Assembly (NCBI GenBank): GCA_034008185.1
Contig: CM067081.1
Location: 4,649,821 to 4,713,820 of the forward strand
DNA from: Gorsachius magnificus
Taxonomy: Eukaryota; Chordata; Aves; Pelecaniformes; Ardeidae
Direction of reading: 5' to 3'
DNA length: 64,000 nt
Part shown: piece after piece, positions 12,374 through 24,031 of the stretch
Layout of the letters: each line of letters begins with the position of its first letter
Position numbering within the stretch: the first letter of the stretch is position 1
Translations under genes and position numbers: made by a program
Notes under the pieces: generated by a model
Seen by the model: only the letters and a program-made list of their open reading frames with translations
What the model was told of the DNA's origin: nothing
The model's database searches: none

Positions 12374-13847
12374 AATGCTGCATGCTTTGGCTCTTCTGGA
12401 TTTGCTTCTGCGCTCAAAGAATATCTCTATGCTGTGCTGGTGGAAGCTACATGAGATGCCTTCAGCTGGTTCAACAGGATACTCATGATCTAGCTTGGCT
12501 GAAGAGAACTCTGTGGGTATTTAACACTGGACCAAACCTTCCTCTAAATGTTTCTTCTCTGCTAGCTGTGAAAGATGCCCAAGTAGCTTATTATGACAAC
12601 CTGTCTGATTTTTTGATGGTTACAATTACATGACTGAAATCATATTCCTTATGGCTGACATTACCTAAATATATATATGCTTTACGGGTGCACAGCTAGT
12701 CCATCTATGGCTAAAACCAAGGCAAACTCAGGGTGGGCAAAGACGAATGGGCATTGTAGGCATAAAAGCAGCAAGACTTTTATGAGTCAGATTGTCCTTG
12801 GAAAGCCAGGACTGAACATGCCAAGGAGCCTGGATTGACATCGCAGTTTCTCCTCTTCTCCTCTTCCTGCCTTTTTTTATTTTTAATTTCTAGAGTCTAA
12901 CATAGAAAACTTGAAAATTTGGAGAAATGCAGAAAAAACACTTTATGTGAAATATAACCTTCACAATAAAACCTGGAGAATTTTAGAGTAACTCTTATGA
13001 TATTACTGCTACTGCTCTTCTACCTTTCACTAATAAATATTCCCAACGATGTCAGTGTATATCAAAATGTATAATATTAATAGTAATGATTTCCACAGAT
13101 CTTAGACTTTACAACTGGTACTTGACAGTGCTTTGTTATACTGAATTATACTGAATGTGTATAACAATGCAATTTTCCCCAAGCTTTTCTCCTGAATGAT
13201 GAAGATTTTCTTCTCCATTTGCATGACAATTTGAGAGGATGTAGCCTTTCTTTTGTTGCAAGTCAACAATATTGGTGCTTTTTATTTTCAAGTTTGTAAT
13301 TTCCCTACCTATTTTATCAGTATTTATAAAGATAAATCATATGCAAGCACTCTAGTATGCAGCACTGTTGTGTGTGGGGGGTGTATTTGTCATTATTGGG
13401 AGGCAAAGAATTGAACTGAATAGCTCAATTATTATGTGATATATAATGATAAAGGATATATTGTTTATTACATAAGAAATTAATAAAGAGCGGATTCAAT
13501 AAGGTAAGTATTGTTGCAGATTTATTTATTTGAAATTTCAGGGGAATGTTTAAAAAATAAATGAATGGATATTTGGAATTTAAAATTTTGTTCAAATTTC
13601 CTGCTGCAATCATGGGCTAAAAAACTGAGCAGTGATTTGCCACAAGGTGATGGAAAGCATCGGGAGCTAAGTGTAGGTTATAGCAAGGAGAAAAAGGGGC
13701 ATTAGAGAAAGGACTAAAGTACAAACAGCAGCGAGATGCAAAGAAGCAAACAGGGAAGGTGGGAAGGTAGAAGGGACTTGGTCCCCATTTCTACAGACAC
13801 TTGTTGTAGAAGACACAAACAACAGGAGAAGTTTGGTGATGTCCATG
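12374..13847. other. AT-rich unique DNA, nothing recognised
   Basis: This stretch is notably AT-rich, especially 12880-13620, with only short frames. No retroelement, RNA gene or exon was recognised. A short G-rich run (gtgtggggggtgt) lies near 13371-13384. Confidence 0.5.
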
Positions 13848-14292
13848 GGTAGAGCAACAAGGATGATAAAGGGACTGGACCATCTCCCCTACAAGGAAAG
13901 GCTGAGGGAGTTGGGCTTGTTCAGCCTGAAGAAGAGAAGACTGAGAGGGGACCTCATCAGCACATACAAATATCTCAAGGGTGGATATCACAAGGACGGA
14001 GCCAGACTCTTTGCAGCGGTGCCCAGCGACAGGACAAGGGGCAATGGGCACAAACTGAAACATAAGAGGTTTCAGTTGAATATGAGGAAAAACTTCTTCG
14101 CTTTGAGGGTGACAGAGCAGTGGCCCAGGCTGCCCAGGGGGGCTGTGGAGTCTCCTTCTCTGGAGATATTCAAAGCCCACCTGGACGCTGTCCTGTGCCC
14201 CCTGCTCTGGGTGAGCCTGCTTGAGCAGGGGGGTGGGACTGGGTGAGCTCCCGAGGTCCCTTCCAACCCCTGCCATTCTGGGATTCTGTGAT
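13848..14292 (+). mobile_element. CR1 LINE 3' end (family C) with open ORF2 C-terminus
   Basis: The segment encodes the C-terminal tail of the CR1 ORF2 polyprotein (endonuclease/reverse transcriptase) in one open frame from about 13833 to 14246. Landmarks in order are [56 protein letters not shown] and a stop after EQGGGTG. The 3'UTR has the family C signature CTCCCGAGGTCCCTTCCAA and ends GGATTCTGTGAT. The catalytic reverse-transcriptase and endonuclease regions are absent, so the element is immobile. It is closely similar to the copies at 50258 and 52612. Confidence 0.93.
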
Positions 14293-14820
14293 CTCGCTCT
14301 GCGGCTGCTAAGACTTTACCCTCCAGAGGGTAATCTCACGCTACACAATTTCTCAAAGTAAAAACATGGGACTGCTGAGGAGTACCAGCCTCTCCCCCCG
14401 GATCCCAGTGGTGGCAGATCCACCTGGACATTGGTGTTACCAGGAAAGGGTTTCCATATTGCAGCATCTCATTGCGTATCTCATTGGCTGGAGCACAGAG
14501 AAGTTTTTGCAGCTCCTCTTGTACTGTACTCTCTCTCTTGAGGACGTCTCTCTGGCTTGCATGGTACAATATTGTGACAAAAGTGTGAGACTGTAGAAAA
14601 ATCAGTTCTAGTTGTATGCCTACAGTGGTAGGCTCTGAGCTGACTGTCACCTCTCTGGGTTGAAATGGCAAGAAAAATTTCCAGAGAAAGCACGACCGCA
14701 ATGCACAAGAGTTGTCAAAAAAAAAAAAAAAGCAAATTTAATCTTAGGAAAGGTTAAGAAAACAATACAGATCAAACCAGAAGTTATCGTTGTGCTGTTG
14801 TGCAAAACCCTCAGAAATAC
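14293..14820. other. Unique noncoding DNA, nothing recognised
   Basis: Frames on both strands (minus 14336-14701, plus 14366-14596) overlap and show no domain. An A run of about 14 lies near 14718-14731. Nothing else was identified. Confidence 0.5.
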
Positions 14821-14974
14821 CATATCCAGTTCTGCTTCCCTCGTCTCAAAACTGATTTACTAGAAGTGGAAGAGGTGGAAAGGAGAGCAGTGAGGATAAT
14901 GAAAGACATGGCATGGGTTTTGTATGAACAACTAAGAAGGAGACAGGAGTCTATAAAATCACGAGTGACAAGGA
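14821..14974 (+). mobile_element. Old, diverged CR1 fragment
   Basis: Scattered but ordered matches to ancient CR1 ORF2 sequence are visible: an equivalent of 'aagtggaagaggtggaaagg', then 'gcagtgaggataatgaaaga', and finally 'agtctataaaatcacgagtg', which matches the widespread old CR1 motif for GLYKIMS-type residues. The middle is deleted. A younger CR1 begins exactly where it ends, so it was probably the insertion target. Confidence 0.55.
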
Positions 14975-15450
14975 GAATCATAGAATCATAGAACCATTTA
15001 GGTTGGAAAAGACCTTTAAGCTCCCCCAGTCCAACCGTTCCCCTACCCCTGCCATCCCACCCCCAAACCCCGTCCCTCAGCACCGCCTCTGCCCGGCTCT
15101 TAAATCCCCCCAGGGCTGGGGACTCGACCCCTTCCCTGGGCAGCCCCTTCCAGTGCCTGACAGCCCTTTGGGGAAGGAATTGTTCCCCATGGCCAACCTC
15201 ACCCTGCCCTGGCACAACTTGAGGCCGTTGCCCCTCGTCCCATCGCCCCTTCCCTGGGAGCAGAGCCCGACCCCCCCGGCTCCCCCCTCCTCTCAGGCAG
15301 TTGTAGGGAGCGATGAGGGCTCCCCTCAGCCTCCTCTGCTCCAGGCTGAAAACCCCCAGATCCCCCAGCCTCTCCCCATAAGCCTTGTTTTCCAGACCAC
15401 TCCCCAGCTCTGTTGCTCTCCTCTGGCCATGTTCCAGCAACGCAATGTGT
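14975..15450 (-). mobile_element. CR1 LINE 3' end (family A, GC-rich variant)
   Basis: Read on the minus strand, the copy runs from ORF2 residues resembling [37 protein letters not shown] to the family A 3'UTR and a double TCATAGAATCATAGAA tail (complement). The coding frame shifts in the middle (after NCLRGGGSRGG) and returns at [15 protein letters not shown], so paired small indels leave a long open frame that is not a faithful ORF2. It shares the GC-rich AAATCCCCCCAGGGCTGGGG variant with the copy at 21117, which marks a subgroup. Confidence 0.92.
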
Positions 15451-17610
15451 TGAAGCTAAGCAGGGAATAGCAGCTAACTGTGGTTTCCAGTGCAAGAATT
15501 GTAACATTGGGAGTATTTTACTGTTTAAAATTAAATGAAAAGCAGCCAGGTTCCCAACATGTACAAGACACTATTTCTTCCCAAAGCAAGGAGGTGAAGT
15601 GCCGAAGTGCTTGCTGCAAAACATGGATGGTGCAAAAAGTTTGGAGTTAAAAAGGGTATGGTCCAGCTAGACCTTTGATCTGCCCTGATAAGGCATATCT
15701 TATGTGAACATTGGAATTTGGTGAAAAAGTCTGATGTATTTGGACTTACTGGACTGGAATGTCATTGTGCAAGAGTGTCTGGTACTGGGGCTTCAGATAA
15801 GAAATTTTACGTCTTAATTCACAGGTTGTCACAAAACCTTGACTCTGGATACCTTATATCCACAGCACTAAAGGGACTGACTGCTGTCTCCCCCATAATA
15901 CACAGGTTGCAGTTCCAATGGCAGTTGCAGGATTTGAAATAGGGAATAAACCAAGGAAACCACTACTGATAGTAGATATACTCCTGGGAGTATTTGATGA
16001 GGCTGTACTTGAAACTGATACAAGGAACAGTATAATACATGCACGTTTGAGCAAAAAGAATTATCCAGTTTCAAAACCAACATGGAATGAATGTACAGAA
16101 GCTGCAGCAGAGGGTGAGACATCACTGGAAGCCATCACAGCTGTGAGTGTGTAATGGCCAGGGAATCACACACCTAACCCACATTTCCAGTTCCAGCTGA
16201 AGTGTTGTGGCAATTCATGGCAAGATATCTGAAGATAACCACATTGCCTTCACAGGTGCTGCATTCTTTGAAATGCTTCAGCAAAATACAGGCAGGCTGA
16301 GTGGATGTACCTAGAAGAGCCTAAAGAGGAGCCTAAGATGAACTGTTCAGACCAAAAAAATGCAAAGTGGACATAGAGAAAATCTTGAAATGTGTGAAAT
16401 TTGCTGAAAACTGCAGCGCAGGCAAGCACTCGTGCTGTAAATCAGGACTTCTTGAAGCCATGGACCACATGTGCATGATACAATGGTGACTATTTCTTAG
16501 TTTTGACTTAGTCCCTCTGCCCTAGGATAGCTTCAGTGGAAATCTAACACCAAACCCACCATCACTTATGTTAGTCTGATATTTGTCAGACATAGGATCC
16601 TAACAATAATTGCAAGCAATAACAACCTGCTGGTTCAATGGACAAACCTTCAAACAATTTGTAGTTGTTTATGGATTTGAGTTCCTCTCTGTCCAAAATG
16701 ATGTAGAAAACCTAGTGGAGGACACCTGCAAAGGTCGATGTGGACCTCAAAATCTGGTGAGAAGGACCCAGGGGTTCAAGATCCTGCGGTTGGTTGTACA
16801 CATTGGTACTGCAGAGGCTCAACTGGTTGCAGAAGGAGATACAGACTGCTGAGAAGATTTGTGGAAGAATCAGTGTGCACTTGCAAGCTATTCTGAGTAA
16901 GAGGAATAGGGTTATGAAACCCACAGAAATTGCCCTAAATGTAAAGAAAAAAATGAGAATGTTGCAGAGCTGTAAAGGAATGAGCAGAGGGACAGAGATG
17001 GATGGGCCTCTTAGAAGGGCAGCCAGCACACACGGTGCTTCTGGGAGCTCCTGAGAGACTTACTGAGTGCTGTTAAAACAGTTAAAGTGGAGCTGTATGT
17101 GGGGTTTTTTTTCTAAGTGCTGTAATACAAATTGCAATGTGAGCTAATTTGCTGCTGAAAAACAGGGAGTTGTGTTATGAGGGTATTGACTATTTCCAGA
17201 ACAAGAAACAAGGTGATGCTGGCCAGAGATGCCCAAAAAGCAGCCGGGAGGCTTCTGGAGTCAGGTAAATGTTTTAACTATAACCTGACTTTTCTACTGC
17301 AAATTTGATGCCAGGCTGCCCTCCTGATGGGACCCTGAGTCAATGCCTCAGTTCTTCCTCCATCAAAACTGTGGCCCAAAACTTTTCTTTTGAGCATTCC
17401 AGGCTGGTGACAGAGCAGGACATGGCCTCTGGCTTCCCGTCTCCTGGCTGCAAGTCATGTAACCCAACTTCAGGTGTCAAGAGTGGAAGCGTTACTGATT
17501 GTTTTAGCTTACTGTTGCGATCAGAGGACAGAAATGTGTTGCTCCGGTGGTGTCCCCTTGCGCATCTTGCTGCCATGACTTGATGCTGAGCTGCATGGTG
17601 ACCCTTCACA
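15451..17610. other. Unique noncoding DNA, origin not recognised
   Basis: No known repeat, RNA gene or exon was recognised in 2.2 kb. Two short plus-strand frames (15918-16154 and 16610-16852) have ordinary-looking composition but no domain, and short opposing frames overlap them. The segment around 15700-17050 might be a decayed retroelement interior, but I could not match it to a family. Confidence 0.45.
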
Positions 17611-17802
17611 GAAAGGGTTGTCAGGCTCTGGGATGGGCTGCCCAGGGAGGTGTTTGAGTCCCCATCCCTGGAGGGATTTAAAAGAAGGATAGATGAGGTG
17701 CTTAGGGACATGGTTTAGTGATGGGATGGCAGGGTTAGGATAAAGGTTGGACCGGATGATCTTAAAGATCTTTTCCAACCAAAGCAATTCTATGATTCTA
17801 AG
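17611..17802 (+). mobile_element. CR1 LINE 3'-end fragment (family A)
   Basis: The fragment starts at the ORF2 segment for VVRHW...LPREV and continues through GGATTTAAAAGAAGGATAGA, the stop and the 3'UTR (GATGATCTTAAAGATCTTTT) to ATTCTATGATTCTA. At 192 bases it is strongly 5'-truncated. Sequence differences from the other family A copies are small. Confidence 0.9.
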
Positions 17803-20800
17803 ATTTCCCAAGGATTTTTGCTGGAGCCAGACATAACATGGAGGAATGAGCACTGGTATGGGCAAGTTGAGGCTCACAAAACACAAATTATGAATTCTTG
17901 AGATAGGGTATTATCTTGTTAAGCGGGAGAAGTCCTCTTCAGCTCGGCTGGGTGAGCTCAGCCTGAGATCCACCATGTGTGGATTGTCACTTACCTACAG
18001 CCGTGGTGAGATGTTTAGAGGTTATTCACATCCTTGTTATTCACCTCTCAGCAATGTGCATGTGCACTTCAACTGCAAAAGCACAGACATCACTGAAAGA
18101 AGCAGCCCAGGTATCCTGACCTATGCACCTTCCTACCCCAAATTTCTGTGGGCAGTTTAGCACACTTTATGTGCTGTTGGATGTGCATTGATTAGCCAGC
18201 TTTAGCACCATCAATGTTCAGTCCATCAACGTGCAAATGCTACTCTGGAAAATAAATATCCATAAATCATTTTGCTAAAACTCCCAACCAAAATAAGGGC
18301 AGATGCTGCTACTAACTGAACTGTACAACCGATTGGAAGTAAGAGCTTCTGAAACAGTTTCTTGATTGAGAATATATGTCTCATTAATCTTTTAAACAGA
18401 ACAGCTTGAGCTGAGCACAAAAAGATCATGGAGCCCCTAGCAGCAGCCTTGGCCCTGCCCTTAGGATGAGGGGTGCAGTGCTTGCGCCTGATTAAACAAG
18501 TCACTTAGGTGGAGGAGTCATGTTCTGGAGGTGCTTAAAATTCCACAGGCTATGTTCACTCAAGGGCATTACTGTCCTGCAGGCAACTGGATGCAAAATG
18601 CAGATCCACCTCCTGTCCTGCTTGGTTGCTTCTCTTTCTGCAGGAGTCCGTGTTCTTCACCAACTTATTTTTTGCTACTTGACCTCCCCTAACACCCCAA
18701 ATCTTTCCCTGGCCTAAAGCTCCCCAGTATTAGGTGTAGTGAGCATGAGTTGAGGTTGAGTGATGAAGTGGACCTTGAATATCTGGCTTGTGCTGACCAG
18801 GGCTGGAGGAGTAGAGAATCCTTACCTCCACCATGCGGTGGTTGAGGGACCTCTCCAGAAAGAAAGAGACTCATATTGGGTTCCTCTTCCAGTGGGTTTT
18901 GCATTTGGATTTGTGGCTGTCATCGTCCATTGTCCCAGCATTAGTGGTCTCAGTGCCTCTCACTGAGGTTGTCCCATGAGGGGTTGGGGCATGGTGTCAT
19001 CTGGCCTGAGCAAAAATGTGGATCAGTTTGCAGCCCTGCACTGAGGGAGCTCCCAGTGGGAGAAGGAGCCCAGAGCCCAGCATGGGCTTCAGCAAACATT
19101 TCTCTTTTGTGTAGTGTTGTCTTTACAGCAGAGACAACAACCAGGTAATTCCTCTTGAGGTGATTCCAGATTATTGAAAACTCCTGGCTTTCTGTGTTTC
19201 AGCCGATATAGTCATTCTTCACCAGGTCAAATCAGGAGAAGTGAGGCTAGCTCCAGCTACAAAACGTCCAAAAACCAGGTGTCGAAAAAAGCCATTGAGG
19301 CACCCAGATTTGGACTGAGGCAGAGCAGAAGCTGGGTTACCCACAGCTTGGATGAATACTACCACCACTGTGTCACAGCTATAAGAGGGGAACAGCATCC
19401 TCCCAGACTGTAAATACAAACAGGGCTTGGCGATTGTCCTGGGAATGTTTAACTCCCTGGTGTAGGTAATGCATTAGACATCTTGGTGGTTTATTATAAG
19501 GCCAGAAGTGTTTATGAACCACCTGGTCATCTCGTGACTATGTAGCACTCTCCTTTGGCTGGAACCTCCCGTGGAGGCACTGCCAATAGCTCACAGGAGT
19601 CTTGGCAAACCAGAAGACTTGCCTTTCATTCCCATTTGCACCAGTGAGTCATGTTATCTTTGGCTGGTTGGATCACTTTGATGTTCCTCCATTTCCTCAG
19701 GTCCTTGCACCCTACAGCCCAAACGTGGTATATACATGGAATTATTAACTGCCATGGTTGCTTGTCCTTAACATGAATTCAGACATAAACACTTTACAAA
19801 TTAGTACAGAGCAAACAAAGCCAGATTAAAAGAATAGCTGAAGCTTTTCGTCTCTTATTTTTTTTGAAGTGTGGTTTAGCAAAATCAATTCTAATCTCTT
19901 TTCAAAGCATGATGCCAATAGCAAAGTCCTTCTGAACTTTAATGAGTATTTCCCAAATATTACTGGGAAACTCCTGCTATTTCCACTTGAATAGGGAGTT
20001 TGGCAGAAGTTTATTTTTTTTGTGAAAATAGATGAAATATTCTGATCGTAAACAGCAAGGGATAAAATAAGGATCTTCTAAAACAGACTGAAAACTGACT
20101 GCTCCGCAGTGCAGCCAAGAGGCTAATGTTTGATGAAGGTTGCCTGCAGTGAAAGTCTGTGGGGCTATCATTTCTTAAATCATAGTGGTTTGCTCGATTT
20201 TCTTTTGAGGGAAGGGAAGGGAATGTGTAAAATTAATGTCAGCAGACCCCAGGTCTCTACCCGCAGAATGGGTTGTAAAGTGCATCTTTGTCGTTCTCCA
20301 TCTTCCCTCTGGAAATGGAGGATATTCTTCTCCCTTTATTGGGTTGCTGGAAAGCCAGTTCATTTTGCAATTCATCACCAGATTTTTTTTCTCCCTTTCC
20401 TTTTATTTTTATCGCCCTGTGATGTCATGTTGCAAAACCATAACATTGTCTCTTCGAGGCACTGTAGGGAAAAATCTAAGAAGTGACCCATGGGTATTTG
20501 TACACATAGACATGTTTGCTGTTCTGCAGGGCTCTGCTTCTCACCATCATAAAGTATTTGACCCAACACTATTTCTTTCTTAAAATGGCCTCTTACAGTA
20601 TTTCAGTCCCAAACGTGGCTCTGAATTTGCTGATGCCATCAATTACAGTTACAGAGTGGGCCACACTTCCAGTTCATTGTCCCTTTGTGAGCCCTTAAAG
20701 AACCCAGGAGCGACTGGACAGTGCGATGTGCCTGGTAGATAAATTTAAGTGTGATGGAAGATCCGTGTTCATTCATACTGAGGCACAGGGCGATGTGCTT

Positions 20801-21116
20801 GAATGGAAAGGAAGAAAGCAGAGACCAGACAGAAATGTTGGATCAAATTGTGCGGGTGAGGAGGATTTACATTCATGGAGGATCTGACCCGTTGTGTGCC
20901 CAGCTCAACCCAGGCAGAGGAGTTTGTGGTTCTGCATCAGAACCAAGACATCAGGGGTTTCTCAGCTGATTTCAGTGGATTTTAGATCACCATGGGATTA
21001 AACCCCCATCCTTTCCACTTCTGAAGGAACTCACCTGTAACCTCCTAACATGCTCCTTGGGGAAGAAATCTTTCCTCCCCTTTTGTTTTCATTCATGTCC
21101 TTTCCAGCTTTCTGTT
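17803..21116. other. Unique noncoding DNA, nothing firmly recognised
   Basis: No repeat or exon was identified in 3.3 kb. The region 19800-20600 is AT-rich with few repeats and could contain noncoding conserved sequence. Overlapping frames on both strands near 20130-20583 reach about 118 codons and show no domain. Confidence 0.45.
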
Positions 21117-21695
21117 ATAGAATCATGGAATCATTTAGGTTGGAAAAGACTTTTAAGGTCATCAAGCCCAACTGTTCCCCTACCCCTGCCATCCCACCAC
21201 TAAACCCTGGCCCTAAGCACCGCATCTGCCCGGCTGTTAAATCCCCCCAGGGCTGGGGACTCGACCCCTTCCCTGGGCAGCCCCTTCCAATGCTTGACAG
21301 CCCTTTCGGGGAAGAAATTGTTCCCAATGGCCAACTTAAACCTGCCCAGGCACAACTTGAGGCCGTTTCCCTCATCCTATCGCCCGTTCCCTGGGAGCAG
21401 AGCCCGACCCCCCCGGCCCCGGGCCCCCAGCCCCTCCGCCCAGGCTGCCCCCCCAGCTCCCCCAGCCGCTCCCCAGCAGCCTGGGGCTCCAGACCCCTCC
21501 CCAGCTCCGCTGCCCTTCTCTGGACACGCTCCAGCCCCTCCAGGTCCTTCGGGGAGGGAGGGGCCCAACCCTGACCCCAGCAGTCGAGGGGCGGCCCCCC
21601 CAGTGCCCAGCACAGGGGCACGGTCCCTGCCCTGCTCCTGCTGGCCACACCACTCCTGATACAAGCCAGGATAGCATTGGACTTCTTGGCCACTC
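21117..21695 (-). mobile_element. CR1 LINE 3' end (family A, GC-rich variant), longest copy in window
   Basis: At about 580 bases this is the longest CR1 here. On the minus strand it enters ORF2 further upstream than the others (a segment equivalent to KKSNAILACIRSGVASRSRAGTVPLCWALGGPPLDCWGQGWAPPS, given here only as a landmark pattern of short blocks) and passes through ERVQRRAAELG to the family A 3'UTR and tail. An open frame of 227 codons spans it, but the second half is out of the ORF2 frame, so it is not an intact C-terminus. It shares GC-rich variants with the copy at 14975. Confidence 0.92.
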
Positions 21696-22030
21696 CTCTT
21701 CCCCAGGCTGGGGATATCAGGGTGCAGGGGAAGGGAAGCTCAGGGCACTTCAGCCTGCCATAGAGTTGACTGAAACTTGCCAGATTCAGAAAGTACATTC
21801 ATGGACATTTCTTACTCAAGTCACAATCAGTGACAAAATAAAAAAAAAGACCCCGCATGTGTCTAACATTTTACCATTTTTTCAGCAGTTGTGAAGCCAC
21901 TTACAATTTGGGAATTCTCATCAGAAATTCCAAATTCTATGAAAAAAAGGCAAAAAAATAATAATAAAAGGGCCTTTGACTTTTGGGGGATGTTCTCCTA
22001 CCTCTGTACCTCCTGTAGTCTTGAGACAAC
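21696..22030. other. Unique noncoding DNA between two CR1 copies
   Basis: Short A-rich runs occur at about 21838-21848 and 21940-21970. No element or gene was recognised. Confidence 0.5.
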
Positions 22031-22147
22031 AAGGTGCTTAGGGACAGGGTTTAGTGGTGGAATGGCAGTGTTAGGTTAACGGTTGGACTTGATCATCTTA
22101 GAGGTCTTTTCCAACCTAAATGATTCTGTGATTCTATGATTCTGTGA
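22031..22147 (+). mobile_element. CR1 LINE 3'-end fragment (family A)
   Basis: Only the final 117 bases remain: AGGTGCTTAGGGACAGGGTT, the family A 3'UTR and three octamers (ATTCTGTG, ATTCTATG, ATTCTGTG). All coding sequence except the last few codons is missing. Confidence 0.9.
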
Positions 22148-23850
22148 GCTCTTTGTTCCCCTCCCCACCTCAAGGGGAGATCTCAGCCCCAGATCAATGG
22201 CATCAGAACAACCCTGACACTGGAGGAAGCCACACATGGGGAAGGGTCATAAAAGCAAAGAGAGGGACTGCAAGTTGGTCTTGTTACAGTTCATCCCTTC
22301 TCTTGTAAAAGCTTCATTTCTACTGTTTTAATTGTTTTTTACATCTTGTTGTTTGCTGGGTGTGCAGGTGTTGCAGGAGAGGGTCTGATGAGGACCTGCA
22401 GTCACTGTCTGATGTTGTCCTCAACCTTCTGCGAGACCTCCTGCTGCACACCCCATCCTCCTCCTTCCCGCCCAAGCCAGTTAGACCATAATACCCAGCA
22501 CAACAGGATTTTAAAGGCCACTGTAATAACAGCAACAACATAATTGCCTTTGTTTATCATAAATTTCCTTTTAGCTAGTTTTATTAAGGCTCTTGGGCTT
22601 AGGTGTTGATAAATTAACATAAATTGCTGTCTTATTAATGGCTCCCACTCTAATCTTCCTTGTGATGAGAAAGATTGGGGTGAACCTTCTCAGCAGAAGT
22701 TGCAGTTTCTGGCAGGTTGTTTTATTATTATTATTGTGTGGTTGGGGGTTGGTGGTTTTTTTTTTTCCTTCTGTCTAATTGTAATTAACTAACGCTAGAG
22801 AAAGTCAGCCTTGCTGTGTCACCTGCAATTGCTAGGGTCCAAGCTGCAGCTGTAATTTAGAGGGCTGGAATAATCACATAATTACTCTGCAGTGATTACA
22901 GGAGACTTGCATGGTCAGTGGATAAGAGAGGGTAAATGGCAGTGGGAAAAAAAGATGCAGACATATGTTGCTAGTTAAGATAACCGCTTTATATTAATCC
23001 TGGCCGGCGCAGGGAAAGTGCCATACTTCTGCCACAGGACTGGATGCACAAAATCCTTGCCCAGGCTGCGGGGAGCATAAAGCCCTGGTTCCAGTGAGTG
23101 GGAAGATTAGTTTTAGAAGAGGAAAATAGGAAGTAGGAAGATTAAGTCCTGGAGGTAATCTGCTTTTCTTTGCTCCAGCATTGCTAAGGCAGCCTTACAC
23201 GCATTTTCCTTGGGATGGTGACCCAAACCTTGTGGGCTGCAGCAGGAATTGAGTCGGACCCACCTGGAGCAAGGTCTGGTGCAGTGTTTGGCCCACCAGG
23301 GCTTTGAGGTGTCCCTAGGAGACAAGTAGCCTGATGACGAAATCATGTTGCTCGTCTTGCTTGTAACAAGACATTTAAAATCAGTTCTGAATGCTTGACA
23401 AAGCAGGCTGGAGGGGCTTGAGTGAGGTGGGTTTTTCCCAGGTTGTTCACCCATGCCAAGGAAGAAACATCATTTTATGGCTGTTACTGATTCTCCGTTA
23501 AAAAAAAGCCTGAAAATTACGGTCGGTTTTGTTAATGAAAGAGGGAGACTGGTGAGATTGTAAAGGGATGCTGCAGCCCTCCTTTTCATACAAGAAATGG
23601 TTAGGGGCATGTTTGTTCCCACCCCGGCTGGGCAAACAGGACCAGCAAAGGCAAGAGCGGTGTGGGCTCACCATTCCCCTTCCCTTGCCCCAGGGCTCAC
23701 CCAGAGGTCTGGTCCTGCACAGAAAGGTGTGTCTGAGCTGAATGGGTGTGTGGCAAGTTTAGGTTCAAGGTGGCCTTGGGCTTCAGAAGGCCTTTATGGG
23801 CACACCCTTGGAGTTGTATTCTCTAGGCATCCTTGGGTGCTGCAGGGTGA
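22148..23850. other. Unique DNA with a conserved-looking AT-rich block
   Basis: The central part (22530-22905) is described separately. The rest shows no repeat or exon. A minus-strand frame of 113 codons (23113-23454) has no recognisable domain. Confidence 0.45.
22530..22905. other. Candidate conserved noncoding element
   Basis: The block is AT-rich, nearly free of simple repeats apart from a T/G-rich patch at 22730-22768, and dense in homeodomain-type cores: TTATTAAG, ATAAATTAAC, TTATTAATGG, CTAATTGTAATTAACTAA (around 22773-22792) and CACATAATTACT. This texture is typical of vertebrate developmental enhancers. Without an alignment this is inference only. Confidence 0.3.
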
Positions 23851-24031
23851 CATAGAAAAGAACAGAATGGGATGGGATGGAATGGAATGGAGTATTTCAG
23901 TTGGAAGGGACCATCTAGGCCAATGGCCTGCCCACTTCAGGGCTGACCAAAAGTTAAAGCATGTTATTAAGAGAATTGTCCAAATATCTCTTAAACTCTG
24001 ACAAGCTTGGGGTACCTCTGTAGGAAGCCTG
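23851..24031 (-). mobile_element. Older CR1 3'-end fragment (family E)
   Basis: On the minus strand the tail is a degenerate GGAATGGAATGG/CATAGAA run, followed by sequence diagnostic of an older CR1 type: 'tatttcagttggaagggacc', 'cacttcagggctgaccaaaa' and 'ttaagagaattgtccaaata'. It differs throughout from families A-D and is more eroded. It ends at about 'taggaagcctg'. Confidence 0.75.

Noticed and set aside
15003..15470. 155-codon Pro-rich plus-strand frame
   Set aside because: It is antisense to a GC-rich CR1 copy; the same type of frame recurs antisense to other family A CR1 copies.
15700..17050. Possible decayed retroviral or gene interior
   Set aside because: No gag, pol or env motif or known exon could be recognised in any frame, so no call is made.
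21294..21659. Pro/Ala-rich 121-codon plus-strand frame
   Set aside because: Antisense to the CR1 at 21117-21695.
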